Shown here one piece after another: positions 7,887-17,497 of a DNA stretch of 64,000 bases (the stretch's first letter is position 1; each line of letters opens with the position of its first letter). A program made the position numbers and the translations under genes. The stretch is from contig JBPJFY010000017.1 of NCBI GenBank assembly GCA_051208045.1, positions 8,929 to 72,928 on the forward strand, written 5' to 3'. Under the pieces are notes generated by a model that was given only the letters and a program-made list of their open reading frames with translations, searched no databases and was not told where the DNA came from. The stretch is from LZORAL124-50-18 sp051208045. Lineage in GTDB: Bacteria > Pseudomonadota > Gammaproteobacteria > Pseudomonadales > Oleiphilaceae.

Positions 7887-8411
7887 TCAATAATTCCCCT
7901 TGTAGGCGGTAAATTCCATTTTAGGGATATTTGTCATTCCGCCGGGAGGGGTAATGACCAATTGAATACGCTTACCGTTGCTCGCGCTCAGCCCCAGTTC
8001 TGCTCCGGCACAGGTCACCGAGATACTGATCCGATAGTTCGCATAGGTGGTGTCCATCGCAATGGATGACGATGTGACAATGTCCGGCACGGCATTGGTG
8101 ACGATAAAATCATCCACATCATCAAAGTCGTCACGACTGCCTTCCTCCGGACCCAGTCCGCCACAATTCACAGTGGTACTGGGATTCACTCCGCCCGGCG
8201 GGGTGGTTTCGTCATAAGCTTTGGAGAGAATCTCATCCATATACAGTTGAGCGAGTTTCAACGTTTTGTATTGCCACAAGGGATCAGCACTTCGACCGGC
8301 AGATCCCGAAAGTGCATTAACCACCGCCACCAGCGCAATGCTGACAATGACAATAACGATGACCATTTCTACCAGCGTAGCACCCCTTTGTCGGCTTGTC
8401 CGGAGCTTCAT
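7887..8411 (-). CDS. mshD: MSHA minor prepilin MshD
   Basis: 174 residues with the short leader MKLRTSRQRG|ATLVEMVIVIVIVSIA, a type IV prepilin N-terminus with Glu5, followed by a globular pseudopilin domain. A minor pilin of the MSHA fibre, processed by prepilin peptidase in the inner membrane. Its ATG overlaps the mshC stop (ATGA), so translation is coupled. Confidence 0.88.
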   Translation of the reverse strand: MKLRTSRQRGATLVEMVIVIVIVSIALVAVVNALSGSAGRSADPLWQYKTLKLAQLYMDEILSKAYDETTPPGGVNPSTTVNCGGLGPEEGSRDDFDDVDDFIVTNAVPDIVTSSSIAMDTTYANYRISISVTCAGAELGLSASNGKRIQLVITPPGGMTNIPKMEFTAYKGNY

Positions 8412-8914
8412 GGACAGGCCCCATCAAAGGCAAAGCCCGTTTGTGTGACACAGACCACGTACGCTTTCTCGCCGGTAAACGTGGCAGTGAGATTGCCCGT
8501 TTCGGTAGTATTGCCATTGGCCGTAAACTGAATGTCGCGACTGCCACCATCTGCCAGCGTAGTCGCCCCCAATTGCAGTGTGGCACTGGATCGCTCAATG
8601 CATAGATCTTTAAACAGGGGGGCATTGTCCGTAGTGCAGGAAGTGTCCGATGGAACCACGCCTTGAAACACTGACACAAACCACTCATCAGCGGATTGCA
8701 CTACTCGTAGCGTGACGTTCGTGCCGGAATGTTGGGACAGTGCGCGTTGCTGTGCCTGCAACACGGCGGCGATAAATTGATCCTTGGCCAAGGCAGCCGC
8801 ATAGCTGCCTTTGGAAGCGAACAGGCCAAGGGCGCCCAGCGACACAATTCCCACGAGCACCAGTACCATGACCAGTTCAACGAGAGTGAAGCCCCGAGAG
8901 CTCTTGACCTTCAT
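8408..8914 (-). CDS. mshC: MSHA minor prepilin MshC
   Basis: 168 residues with the prepilin leader MKVKSSRG|FTLVELVMVLVLVGIV and a GspH/FimT-like C-terminal domain with paired cysteines (SCTT, DLCIE, VVCVT, GACP). A minor pilin that follows the major pilin gene mshA at 21 bases, as in the Vibrio MSHA locus. Confidence 0.9.
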   Translation of the reverse strand: MKVKSSRGFTLVELVMVLVLVGIVSLGALGLFASKGSYAAALAKDQFIAAVLQAQQRALSQHSGTNVTLRVVQSADEWFVSVFQGVVPSDTSCTTDNAPLFKDLCIERSSATLQLGATTLADGGSRDIQFTANGNTTETGNLTATFTGEKAYVVCVTQTGFAFDGACP

Positions 8915-8935
8915 TACAGGTTGAGAGCGTCGAGA

Positions 8936-9394
8936 TTAGCAGCCGCCAGTATCCGCAACAACCGTCGCAGCCCCACCTGCACCTGCTTCTGTGAATGTGA
9001 CGTTACAGTTACCAGATGTCGGTGTATAACCCTTTATACTGAAAATTGCAGTGGTTCCAGCTGTTGTATTTGCATCGTAGTCATTCGCTGTATCCACATT
9101 TGCTGCCGTGGCGATGGCCGTGTTGTCAGGATAGCCATTAACTAAAGCGATACTCTGACCTTCCAGGGTGACTGCCCCAGAGGTTTTGTTATCCACCAAT
9201 GCCTGCGCATGAACAATCGCAGACGCGGACTTTAACGACCCGGATAACCCATTAATGGAAGCCGCTCGAGCGTCCCCGCTCAAATCAGCAAACCTAGGCA
9301 GTGCAAACGCCGAAAGAATTCCCAGAATAACAATCACCATCACCAGCTCGATCAATGTAAAACCTGCTTGACGATGTGTTTGAACTTGAACCAT
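8936..9394 (-). CDS. mshA: MSHA major pilin MshA
   Basis: Structural subunit of the mannose-sensitive haemagglutinin type IVa pilus, used in surface attachment. 152 residues. The ATG at 9394 is chosen because AGGAGGT lies five bases upstream, the best ribosome site in the locus, which fits high expression. The leader MVQVQTHRQAG is cut before FTLIELVMVIVILGIL with Glu5 and the ALPRFADL motif typical of MshA. Two cysteines (GNCNV and the C-terminal GGC) probably form the C-terminal disulfide loop. A 105-base gap upstream holds a small hairpin and an AT-rich TATATAAC, perhaps an internal promoter. Confidence 0.92.
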   Translation of the reverse strand: MVQVQTHRQAGFTLIELVMVIVILGILSAFALPRFADLSGDARAASINGLSGSLKSASAIVHAQALVDNKTSGAVTLEGQSIALVNGYPDNTAIATAANVDTANDYDANTTAGTTAIFSIKGYTPTSGNCNVTFTEAGAGGAATVVADTGGC

Positions 9395-9499
9395 TTTTAC
9401 CTCCTCAGGCACATAACTACTTCTTAATGTGTGCGTTACAATTGTTATATACGATGGCGACTCACTCGCGCCGGAAGCCGAGCCAGTGAACCGCTTTGA

Positions 9500-9997
9500 T
9501 TAATTCAACGTCGAAGAAACATCTCCGTTGGCAGGGTCATACTCAATAAAACTTCCCGCCGCATTCACGAGGTACGTGTACCGGCAACGACCTGCGACGA
9601 CACTTGCTTGATAATCATTTCCTGTGCCGGTACTGACGCTGGGAGCGTTCCTTTGAAGCAGCCCCCCCCATAATCCGCTGCATTCCGCAGCCGTCATGGC
9701 TGCAGAATTTGTATTCCCGTTTACCCCCGTAGGCCAGCCAGTACTGCTCACATCCACCGTTTCATCCCCATAGCCGGCCAGGTTCGTCGTTGCAACAGAC
9801 TGCCCCAGCGCTAACCATTGGGAACGAACCAGCGTGACCGAGGCGCTTAATCCGCCTGCAGCCCCTTCAATGGCCGCATCGTGCGCCTGTTCGGCAATCT
9901 CAGCGAACCGGGGTAAAGCAACCGCCGCCAATATTGCCAGAATCGTGATCACCACCACCAATTCAATCAGCGTAAATCCGGTTGAATGTTGCTTCAT
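9500..9997 (-). CDS. mshB: MSHA pilin MshB (second MshA-like pilin)
   Basis: 165 residues; a MshA-like prepilin with leader MKQHSTG|FTLIELVVVITILAIL and LPRFAEIAEQ. It lies directly upstream of mshA, the place of mshB in Vibrio. The ATG at 9997 has AAGGAG in front; an earlier ATG at 10027 overlaps the mshF stop and would give an unusually long basic leader. It has the same fold and Glu5 as MshA, so it could be a minor subunit or an alternative major pilin. Confidence 0.88.
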   Translation of the reverse strand: MKQHSTGFTLIELVVVITILAILAAVALPRFAEIAEQAHDAAIEGAAGGLSASVTLVRSQWLALGQSVATTNLAGYGDETVDVSSTGWPTGVNGNTNSAAMTAAECSGLWGGLLQRNAPSVSTGTGNDYQASVVAGRCRYTYLVNAAGSFIEYDPANGDVSSTLN

Positions 9998-10023
9998 ACT
10001 TCTCCTTCGCTTACGTGTACTGC

Positions 10024-10581
10024 TCATTTATTCAAATTGCGCCATCGAAAGGGGTGCGTGGCGTTCAGTTCCAGCGCTGTTACCTTATCAATACCTTCCT
10101 CATACGAACCGGATTGATTTCTGTCAACATAGGCCAGTTCAACGCGAAATCGCACGACGCCTGGTTCTGGCCCGCTCTCCGAAAAATCCTCCGGCTCTGA
10201 CGCTTTGTAAACCAAAGTTGAAGTGGCTTCATCGAAATACCACCGAGCCGCCTGTAACGACTCAAGTTTTTCGGTTGGCCCTATAGTTCCACTATAGTTC
10301 AAAGGTGCCGGTTTCAGCCAGTTCATAGGATTACTATTAACAAACTTTTTCAAATCCGCTTTTCGCTCCAACACCAGGAGTTCGGCCGTTTTAATCATCG
10401 TCGCTTCCCTGAGCTGTGCAACTACGGTCAGCATCATGGCGGCCTCCAGACGACGGCCTTCCCGATCGAGATAATACAGAAGCACCAAAGAGAAAACGCC
10501 CATCAGAAAAATGGAGTACCAAAACATCAGGAGCTTCTGCTCAGACTGAAACCCGTTATAAGGAGACTGGTTGACCGCCAT
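10024..10581 (-). CDS. mshF: MSHA biogenesis protein MshF
   Basis: 185 residues with one N-terminal transmembrane helix (about 18-40, LLMFWYSIFLMGVFSLVLLY) and a periplasmic domain with the conserved RWYFDEATSTLVYK segment. Found only in MSHA loci; its exact role is not known. It lies between the platform gene mshG and pilin mshB, and overlaps the first possible mshB start by four bases. Confidence 0.88.
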   Translation of the reverse strand: MAVNQSPYNGFQSEQKLLMFWYSIFLMGVFSLVLLYYLDREGRRLEAAMMLTVVAQLREATMIKTAELLVLERKADLKKFVNSNPMNWLKPAPLNYSGTIGPTEKLESLQAARWYFDEATSTLVYKASEPEDFSESGPEPGVVRFRVELAYVDRNQSGSYEEGIDKVTALELNATHPFRWRNLNK

Positions 10582-10599
10582 CTACACCAACTACACTCG

Positions 10600-11829
10600 T
10601 TATTTGCCCAACGCAGCGCGCCCAAGATCCCAGATGGGTAAGAAAACACCCAGCGCTAGAATCAGTACCAAGCCCCCCATGGCGAGAATAAGGATCGGCT
10701 CGATGGACTCAGCAAGCCGTTTGAGGCCGTAATCCACTTCCTCATCATAAAAATCCGCGACATCCAGCAGAAGTTTGTCGATTTGTCCTGTCTCCTCGCC
10801 CACAGCAATCATTTGCAGCACAAGCGGCGTGAACATATTGGTGGCATTGGCCGTGCGCAACAGGCTATCCCCCCGCTCAATACCGCTTTTCATTTGCAGG
10901 ATGTTTTTGCCAATGTATTTATTGTCTGCAGCTTCAGACGAGACCGCCAGTGCCAGCGTAATTGGCATACCGGCTTTCAGCATCATGGCGAAGTTACGTG
11001 CAAATCGGCTGAGGATGATCAGTTCAAAGAGCGGGCCAATAATGGGAATACGCATTTTTTTCTGATCCCAGATCAACCGCCCGTTTTCTGTTTGTGACCA
11101 TTGCCGAAAGCTATAAAATGCGAGCGCAACAATACCAAAAACCAACCACCAATAGTTCAGCAGGAAATTGGAAGAAACCACCAGGATTTTGGTAAAAATA
11201 GGCAAATCAGCGCCAAATTTGGCGAACACACCAGCAAATTTCGGGATAACAAAGAAGTTCACTATCAGCAGTGCGGCGACCAACGCGACGATGACAATGG
11301 TTGGATAGCGTGTGGCCTGCTTGATACGCCGTTTGGTTTCGCGCTCCAGCTCCAGAGCATGGGAGAGCTGGGCAAATGCCTCTTCCAGCTGCCCGGTATT
11401 CTCACCCACATGGATCATGCTGATGTACAGCTCATTGAACACTTCTTTGTGGGTTTGCATGGAGGTCGCGAGATTCACCCCGGACTCCAATCGAGCCGAT
11501 ACGTCTGCAAGTACTTCCTTTAACTTCTCGTTGCGCGTTGAGTCCGCCAATCCCTTCATCGCGCGAATGATCGGAATCCCTGAGCGGGTCAATGCGTTCA
11601 TTTGACGGGTAAAGATGATCAACTCATCCAGGGAAATTTTCTTTTCGAACAGCTTGATATTGCGCAGCAGTTCCATGACATCCACAGACTGTTTCTGCTC
11701 TGAGATGGAAACCGGCGTAATGCCTTTCTTCAATAATTCGCCCGCAACGGCCTGCTGGCTCACCGCCTCCAGGTGTCCATCCACCTGAGCACCCTGTGCG
11801 TTCCGACCTCGATAAAAAAAATGCGCCAT
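10600..11829 (-). CDS. mshG: MSHA inner-membrane platform protein MshG
   Basis: 409-residue GspF/PilC-family polytopic membrane protein that links the assembly ATPase to the growing pilus. Two GspF domains (about 70-195 and 275-395) carry FTRQMNALTRSGIPI and the second-domain counterpart FARNFAMMLKAGMPI, with hydrophobic helices after each. It starts seven bases after the mshE stop and both belong to the same operon. Confidence 0.95.
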   Translation of the reverse strand: MAHFFYRGRNAQGAQVDGHLEAVSQQAVAGELLKKGITPVSISEQKQSVDVMELLRNIKLFEKKISLDELIIFTRQMNALTRSGIPIIRAMKGLADSTRNEKLKEVLADVSARLESGVNLATSMQTHKEVFNELYISMIHVGENTGQLEEAFAQLSHALELERETKRRIKQATRYPTIVIVALVAALLIVNFFVIPKFAGVFAKFGADLPIFTKILVVSSNFLLNYWWLVFGIVALAFYSFRQWSQTENGRLIWDQKKMRIPIIGPLFELIILSRFARNFAMMLKAGMPITLALAVSSEAADNKYIGKNILQMKSGIERGDSLLRTANATNMFTPLVLQMIAVGEETGQIDKLLLDVADFYDEEVDYGLKRLAESIEPILILAMGGLVLILALGVFLPIWDLGRAALGK

Positions 11830-11835
11830 ATGCGT

Positions 11836-13596
11836 TTATGCCAGAGACAGGCTCTCCCCTTTGCCAGTATGCAACTCCCGCTCCTCCAACGTCGCTGACA
11901 AACGGAACACTTCGTCGAGGGAGGTAAGCCCTTCGCGCGCATAATGGAGCGCACTCAGCTCCAGCGGTGTGTAGGATTTATTTCGTTTGGCCGCAGAAAA
12001 AAAGTCGGCATTACTGTTTCTGCGCAGGGCATCAAGCATTTCATCATTCATTTCCAGCAGCTCATATACCCCCATTCGACCACGGTACCCCGTATTGCTG
12101 CATTGGTAACAACCCGATCCTTTCACGAAGTTCCCGGCGACGTCCGACCCGACCGGCTGCATCGCGCGCAACCAGATTTTTTCCTGGTCGGTGGGTTGAT
12201 AAGGCTGAGAACAATCCGGGCACACTTTCCGTATCAAGCGCTGGGCCAACACGCCCAGCAAAGCACTGGCCACCAGATAGGGTTCCGCGCCCATATCGAC
12301 GAGACGCATACAACTGCTCGCTGCATCGTTTGTGTGCAGCGTGGACATCACCAAGTGCCCGGTCATGGCTGCGCGCAAGCCGATTTCCACGGTTTCCTGA
12401 TCCCGCATCTCACCAACCAGAATGACATCGGGATCCTGTCGCAAACATGCCCGCAACACCGTTGCAAAGTCCAGCCCCACTTTGGGATTGACTTGCACCT
12501 GTGTCACACGGGGCAGCCGGTATTCCACCGGATCTTCCGCCGTGATTATTTTGACTTCCGGCCGATTGAGCTCAGTGAGTCCGCCATACAGTGTGGTCGT
12601 TTTACCGCTTCCGGTTGGCCCGGTCACCAGAATCATGCCATGAGGGCGACTGATCAGAATACGGAAACGGTCTCGAATGGCGTCCGGCATGCCCGTCGCT
12701 TCCAGATTCAGCATCCCCTCGGTTTGATCAAGCAATCGCATGACCACCGACTCACCATACTGCACGGGCATGGTAGATACCCGCACGTCGATACTTCGCC
12801 CTTTCACACGGACGTTGAACCGCCCGTCTTGAGGAATCCGTTTCTCGGAAATATTGAGGCCGGACATCAACTTCAACCGGAGCACAAGCGCCGCTGTTAT
12901 CCGCTTCTCCTTCATGACGTGTTCCTGCAACACACCGTCGATACGTTGGCGAATACGCACCACGTTTTCATCTGGCTCAATGTGTATATCCGATGCCCGC
13001 GCCTGCACCGCATCTTCAAAAATCGACTGCAGCAAACGCACGACAGGGGCTTCCGCCGCGTCGCCCGTGGCCGTCAGGTCCGCCAGGTCAAAGGCGTCCT
13101 CCCCCAACTCTTCTTCCAGCTCGCCCGCGAGGTTGGAGATTTCCTCCGTTTTGCGGTACACCATGTCGAGCGTATCCAGCAGCTCGTTCTCCCGCACCAC
13201 GGCCAGCGTAATGGATCGATTCAATGATCGAACCAATTCGTCGTACGCAAAGATATCCAGAGGGTCGGTCATACCGACAAGTAACTCACCCCGCTGCTCA
13301 GCCAACACAACAGCTCGAAAGCGTCGAGCCAGGGATTCCGGGAGCCGCTTGATCAGGTCGTTGTTGAATTGATAGTTACGGAGGTGTACGAAAGGAATAC
13401 CCAATTGTTGAGACAACAGCCCCAACAGCTGGTCCTCATCCACATAGCCCAGGTCTGTCAGCGTTTTTCCCAGTTTCCGCCCCGTTCGTTTCTGCTCTTT
13501 GAGGGCGTTCATCAACTGGTCTTCGGTGATAAAACCGCTCTGAACGAGCAAATCACCTATTCGAATTTTCTTTTTCGGTTCATTCATCTCTGTCAT
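11836..13596 (-). CDS. mshE: MSHA pilus extension ATPase MshE (c-di-GMP-binding type)
   Basis: GspE/PilB-family hexameric ATPase that powers pilus assembly at the inner membrane. From the ATG at 13596 (GGAG nine bases upstream) it has 586 residues; an ATG at 13611 that overlaps the mshN stop is the alternative. The N-terminus carries two tandem MshEN signatures, RIGDLLVQSG (12-21) and KLGKTLTDLGY (41-51), each followed by a Leu/Gln-rich helix; these are the c-di-GMP-binding motifs defined for Vibrio MshE. Walker A is GPTGSGKT (326-333). A tetracysteine zinc site (CPDC and CYQC) lies near the C-terminus. Confidence 0.95.
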   Translation of the reverse strand: MTEMNEPKKKIRIGDLLVQSGFITEDQLMNALKEQKRTGRKLGKTLTDLGYVDEDQLLGLLSQQLGIPFVHLRNYQFNNDLIKRLPESLARRFRAVVLAEQRGELLVGMTDPLDIFAYDELVRSLNRSITLAVVRENELLDTLDMVYRKTEEISNLAGELEEELGEDAFDLADLTATGDAAEAPVVRLLQSIFEDAVQARASDIHIEPDENVVRIRQRIDGVLQEHVMKEKRITAALVLRLKLMSGLNISEKRIPQDGRFNVRVKGRSIDVRVSTMPVQYGESVVMRLLDQTEGMLNLEATGMPDAIRDRFRILISRPHGMILVTGPTGSGKTTTLYGGLTELNRPEVKIITAEDPVEYRLPRVTQVQVNPKVGLDFATVLRACLRQDPDVILVGEMRDQETVEIGLRAAMTGHLVMSTLHTNDAASSCMRLVDMGAEPYLVASALLGVLAQRLIRKVCPDCSQPYQPTDQEKIWLRAMQPVGSDVAGNFVKGSGCYQCSNTGYRGRMGVYELLEMNDEMLDALRRNSNADFFSAAKRNKSYTPLELSALHYAREGLTSLDEVFRLSATLEERELHTGKGESLSLA

Positions 13597-13610
13597 CCGT
13601 TCGGACTCCA

Positions 13611-14816
13611 TCAAGGTGCCCGCTGCACCAACTCGCTGACCCGATGTTTCGCATAAGCGACCAGCTGAGTGTTCATGGTTTTCCCCGTCACCGCACGCTG
13701 ATAGGCTTTGATCGCCGCCTGATTCTGACCCAGCCGCTCCAAAGATATCCCCAGACCCAACCACCACTTTGGCTCATGGGGCTGTATGTTTAACAGTTCC
13801 GTATACTTCTCTACCGCCCTCGGGTGATCGGCCAATTGCTGACTCAGTCCGGCCAGCAATGCGTGGTACTCAACGTGTTCCTGAATGGGGGGCAACGCCA
13901 TACTCAGTAGCGCTAATGCCTGAGTCTTCTTGTCCCGAGCCAGCAAAATTCTGGCTTTCAGTTCACGCATGGCCGCCTGATCCATGTCCGATTCACTGAT
14001 CAGTGCCTCCGCTCTCTTCCACAAGCCTTGCTGAATATAGATGTGCGCCAAAACCTGCCGGCTGCGTGCATTTGTCGCCTGTGTCGCAATCAGCGCTTCC
14101 AGATTTTGGATAGCCACCTCGACTCCACCCTTTTGGAACGCCTCCCAAGCGGCACTGGCCTGATCTGCATCTTTCTGCTCCGGCGTCTGCGCCAGCAACT
14201 TCGTCACTTTCTGAACAGGCTCGACGCGCTCCCGAGCTCCCGGTGCGCTTGAGGTTGAGCGTGTTGCCGGGGACACGTCCAGAGTTTCCTCAGCGGCTCC
14301 TCCCGCCTCAACAGCGAAATTCTGAGGTACCATGTTCGCGACCGGCGGCGGAAGCGACACTTCGGCCTTGAGCACCGGTGCTTTCTCCTCAGGCACAGTA
14401 ACCGGTTTTGCCACAACCACGGGCATCGGCTCCTGAATGGGAGGCGTAACGGAGCTTGGCGCTGACTCAATATCCTGTGGACTGCTGACCTGTGTTTCCT
14501 GTGCAGCCAATGGAAGCGTCGCCGATTGAGTTTTTACGGGTTCTTTTACGGTAGCAACGCTTGGCTCAGGCGCACTCACTGGCTCTGCGGTGATCGGAGT
14601 CACTTCCACGGCACTTTGACGGAGCTGTAAGGCCATCCACGCGACAACGCCCAGCAATGCTATCACGCCGATTGACAACAGAATGATCCAGCGGCGACTT
14701 CCGACAGGTGAAGCACTCCCAGTGAGCGCACCGTAACCGGAGCCATGACTCATCGACACATTCTCTGGGGCTTGCCGACGGTCCAGATCCTTCAGCATGT
14801 CATTGACAAGACTCAT
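13611..14816 (-). CDS. mshN: MSHA biogenesis protein MshN (TPR protein)
   Basis: 401 residues. Short cytoplasmic N-terminus (MSLVNDMLKDLDRRQAPE), a transmembrane helix near 45-65, a Pro/Glu/Val-rich linker and a C-terminal set of TPR helices (about 240-400). The ATG at 14816 overlaps the mshM stop (ATGA) and has GGGGGAAG upstream. MshN is thought to help the secretin and the pilus machine span the periplasm. Longer in-frame starts would overlap mshM and are unlikely. Confidence 0.9.
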   Translation of the reverse strand: MSLVNDMLKDLDRRQAPENVSMSHGSGYGALTGSASPVGSRRWIILLSIGVIALLGVVAWMALQLRQSAVEVTPITAEPVSAPEPSVATVKEPVKTQSATLPLAAQETQVSSPQDIESAPSSVTPPIQEPMPVVVAKPVTVPEEKAPVLKAEVSLPPPVANMVPQNFAVEAGGAAEETLDVSPATRSTSSAPGARERVEPVQKVTKLLAQTPEQKDADQASAAWEAFQKGGVEVAIQNLEALIATQATNARSRQVLAHIYIQQGLWKRAEALISESDMDQAAMRELKARILLARDKKTQALALLSMALPPIQEHVEYHALLAGLSQQLADHPRAVEKYTELLNIQPHEPKWWLGLGISLERLGQNQAAIKAYQRAVTGKTMNTQLVAYAKHRVSELVQRAP

Positions 14817-15721
14817 AGGCTTCCCCCAAAGAACAACTGTGTCACACTGAGAATACCCACGCCCGTTAATCCGATCACACTCATCATCGGCAACCAACTG
14901 AATCGCGGCATTTTCACGCTGTCTGTGTCCTGTATGGCACGTTTAACATGCTTACGCTGAATCAGGCGATGCCCCTGCCCATACGCAGACATCAGCGACT
15001 TGTGTGACAGTATGTTGACCAGACGGGGAATGCCCCCCGTGGCTTTGTATAAAAGAGCAATTGCGCCACGATCAAAAAGAGGTGGCCCGTTGTACCCGGC
15101 TAAGGACAGGCGATGGCTGACATATTGGCCAACCGACAGCTGATCCAAGGGAGAAATCCGCTGTTGAAACGTAATCCGCTGCTGTAATTGTCTTAGATTC
15201 TGTTGCTGTAACATCTCATCCAGTTCGGGCTGCCCAAACAACACAACCTGCAACAGTTTGGCCGACTCCGTTTCCAGATTGGTTAGCAGCCGCAAGGCTT
15301 CGATCGTCGTTTCCGACATGGCTTGCGCCTCGTCGATGATGAGCACCACCTGCTTCCCATCACCGGCCAATTCGATCAACCGATCACTCAAACACTTAAG
15401 CAGGTGATGACTCCCTTTGTCTTTTTCCGGCGATACGCCCAGCTCCTCTGCCACGGCCAGATACAAGCCCATTGGGCTCAGGCCGGGATTCGGGATATAC
15501 GCTGTGAGGAACGGCGCTTCCAGGGCATTCAACAGCATGCGACACAATAACGTTTTCCCGGTACCGACCTCGCCCGAGATTTTGATAAAGCCTTCTCGAT
15601 TACGCAATGCCACCAACAACAGCTCCAGCGCCTGCTGGTGTGTCTGCGAGTTCAGATAAAAATGGGTATTGGGTGTCAGGGAAAAAGGCTGCTCTTGCAG
15701 CCCAAAGAAAGACTCATACAT
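14813..15721 (-). CDS. mshM: MSHA biogenesis ATPase MshM (ExeA-like)
   Basis: 302-residue AAA ATPase of the ExeA/GspA type, with MYESFFGLQEQPFSLTPN at the start, Walker A GEVGTGKT (about 50-57) and Walker B LIIDEAQAM. A hydrophobic segment near the C-terminus (WLPMMSVIGLTGVGIL) may anchor it. ExeA-like proteins help place the secretin in the peptidoglycan, which fits its position beside the secretin gene mshL. Confidence 0.92.
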   Translation of the reverse strand: MYESFFGLQEQPFSLTPNTHFYLNSQTHQQALELLLVALRNREGFIKISGEVGTGKTLLCRMLLNALEAPFLTAYIPNPGLSPMGLYLAVAEELGVSPEKDKGSHHLLKCLSDRLIELAGDGKQVVLIIDEAQAMSETTIEALRLLTNLETESAKLLQVVLFGQPELDEMLQQQNLRQLQQRITFQQRISPLDQLSVGQYVSHRLSLAGYNGPPLFDRGAIALLYKATGGIPRLVNILSHKSLMSAYGQGHRLIQRKHVKRAIQDTDSVKMPRFSWLPMMSVIGLTGVGILSVTQLFFGGSL

Positions 15722-15737
15722 GATCCTGTCCTCACTC

Positions 15738-17435
15738 CTACCAAAGAGTTGGCGCTGGCGGGGTCGACAGCATTTCTTCCAGTGTTTTCATGCGCGTCCG
15801 GCTCGACTCGATATCCTTTCGGAACGTGTCCCGTGTTGTAATCAGTGGCTTAAGTAAAATCACCAACTCACTTTTGGAGCCGGCCTGCTTTTTCTGCTTG
15901 AAAGCCTCGCCCAAGAGGGGGATGTCCCCCAAAAAGGGCGTGCTGACATTGTCTTCTTCATTCGTATTCTGAATGAGCCCGCCGATAACCACGATCTGAC
16001 CGTTCTCGGCACTGATCACACTGTCAGTTTCGCGAATCGTGCTCAGTGCCAGTGGCAACGTCAGCGTCTGGTCACCCAGCGAAACCACTTTTTGCTGATC
16101 CTGTACCTCACTGATCGAGGGATGAACATGCAGGATGATTACGCCGTCATCCCCGATTTGAGGAGTCACATCCAGGGAAATCCCCGAGAAAAAGGGCGTC
16201 AGCTCCACATCCGTCGACGTAGAGGTACCACTGCTACTCGAGTTTGTGTTGTCATCCACTTCGATGTCCGTCACAAAGAACTCGTCAGTTCCCACTTTTA
16301 TTACCGCTTTCTGATTATTTACCGTCGAAATCCTCGGGCTGGATAACACCTGCACATTGCCCTGGGTTCCTAATAGTTGAATTACACCGGAAAAGTCGTC
16401 CAGCGTCAGCGCTGCACTGAAAACACCTTCCACGGGAACGTTGGTGATATTGCGCGTGGTCATGCTGTTTGAGAACAATGACTCCTGGCTGCCATCGGGA
16501 TTTTTGTCGTTCCCAATTTTAGAGAGAGCACTCCACTGAATGCCTTGCTCGTATCCCTCCGAAAGGGTGACTTCCAGAATCTTGGCTTCCAAAATGACTT
16601 GCCGCTGCATGATCAAATCTGCTTTCTGCAGCACCTCTTTCACCATGGTGAGTTCATCCGGCATGGCCTTCACGACCACAATCCCGGAGTACGGATTCAT
16701 CACAACCTTTCTACCGTCGTCAGTTCCCACGATGGAGGTCAGCATTTCCTTCAAATCCGCCCAAAAATCCAGTGCATTACTGGTGGTAATACTTGTGCCA
16801 TTACTTGCCAGTGAAGTGGTAGGCGTTCCACTGGCTCCCCCGTTGCTTCCCGAATTGTCAACGCGGGAAACTTGCCCTGAGCTCACGGTGGTGTTGGAAT
16901 CTCCCCGGCGCGATACATTCAGGTAGTTAATCTGAAACACCTCCGATCGCAAACCTCCCGGTAATACTTTAAACAGCGTACCCTCCTGCTGATAAACCAG
17001 ACCGTAGGTTTCACACACCAACCGAACAACATCCGGCACAGTCACTTGATTCAACTCGATAGAAATGGACGGGGTTACCCCGGGATGAACCAGCACATTG
17101 TATTTTGTCCCACGCATCAGGTCGCGGAAAAAACTCCCGGCCGAGACACCTTCTACCACCAGATCAAAGCGTTCTTCGGTGGGCATCAACCCAGGCGCTG
17201 GCGAAAACTCCGGCAGTAAAGCAGCACTGACCGCATCCGGAATGTCTTCTTCAGCATTCACCAGGCCACTGCGACTGGCATCACTTAAAACCGCGGAAAT
17301 GGCTTCCGCGCTGCTTACATTCTTAGCGCGGTTGGAGTTCATATTCCCATTGTCAGGAGCGCTGGCACAACTCGCCATCAACAGAATGCACGCACCCAGG
17401 ACAACTGGCTTGGCACCTTCAAAAATTACCGGCAT
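15738..17435 (-). CDS. mshL: MSHA outer-membrane secretin MshL
   Basis: 565-residue secretin forming the outer-membrane pore for the pilus. Lipoprotein-type signal (GACILLMASC; Met at -3 is not the usual residue). Secretin N-domains (about 75-300) are followed by the C-terminal secretin domain with VEGVFSAALTLDDF, VQVLSSPRISTVNNQKAVIKVG and the late VVIGGLIQN and PFLGDIPLLGEAF motifs. A Ser/Thr/Gly-rich stretch near residues 185-215 and a second one (NSSSSGTSTST) are probably flexible loops. It is followed by mshM. Confidence 0.95.
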   Translation of the reverse strand: MPVIFEGAKPVVLGACILLMASCASAPDNGNMNSNRAKNVSSAEAISAVLSDASRSGLVNAEEDIPDAVSAALLPEFSPAPGLMPTEERFDLVVEGVSAGSFFRDLMRGTKYNVLVHPGVTPSISIELNQVTVPDVVRLVCETYGLVYQQEGTLFKVLPGGLRSEVFQINYLNVSRRGDSNTTVSSGQVSRVDNSGSNGGASGTPTTSLASNGTSITTSNALDFWADLKEMLTSIVGTDDGRKVVMNPYSGIVVVKAMPDELTMVKEVLQKADLIMQRQVILEAKILEVTLSEGYEQGIQWSALSKIGNDKNPDGSQESLFSNSMTTRNITNVPVEGVFSAALTLDDFSGVIQLLGTQGNVQVLSSPRISTVNNQKAVIKVGTDEFFVTDIEVDDNTNSSSSGTSTSTDVELTPFFSGISLDVTPQIGDDGVIILHVHPSISEVQDQQKVVSLGDQTLTLPLALSTIRETDSVISAENGQIVVIGGLIQNTNEEDNVSTPFLGDIPLLGEAFKQKKQAGSKSELVILLKPLITTRDTFRKDIESSRTRMKTLEEMLSTPPAPTLW

Positions 17436-17497
17436 TCACACATCCACCCAAACTCACCTGCATTGCCCATCCTGGAATCTGGCCGCAACGTAATCCC

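Noticed and set aside
6916..7893. 325-residue open frame antisense to mshO and mshP
   Set aside because: The minus strand has clear prepilin sequences with coupled starts; the plus frame has none.
11944..13227. 427-residue open frame antisense to mshE
   Set aside because: Complement of a conserved ATPase; His/Gln-rich composition and no known domain.
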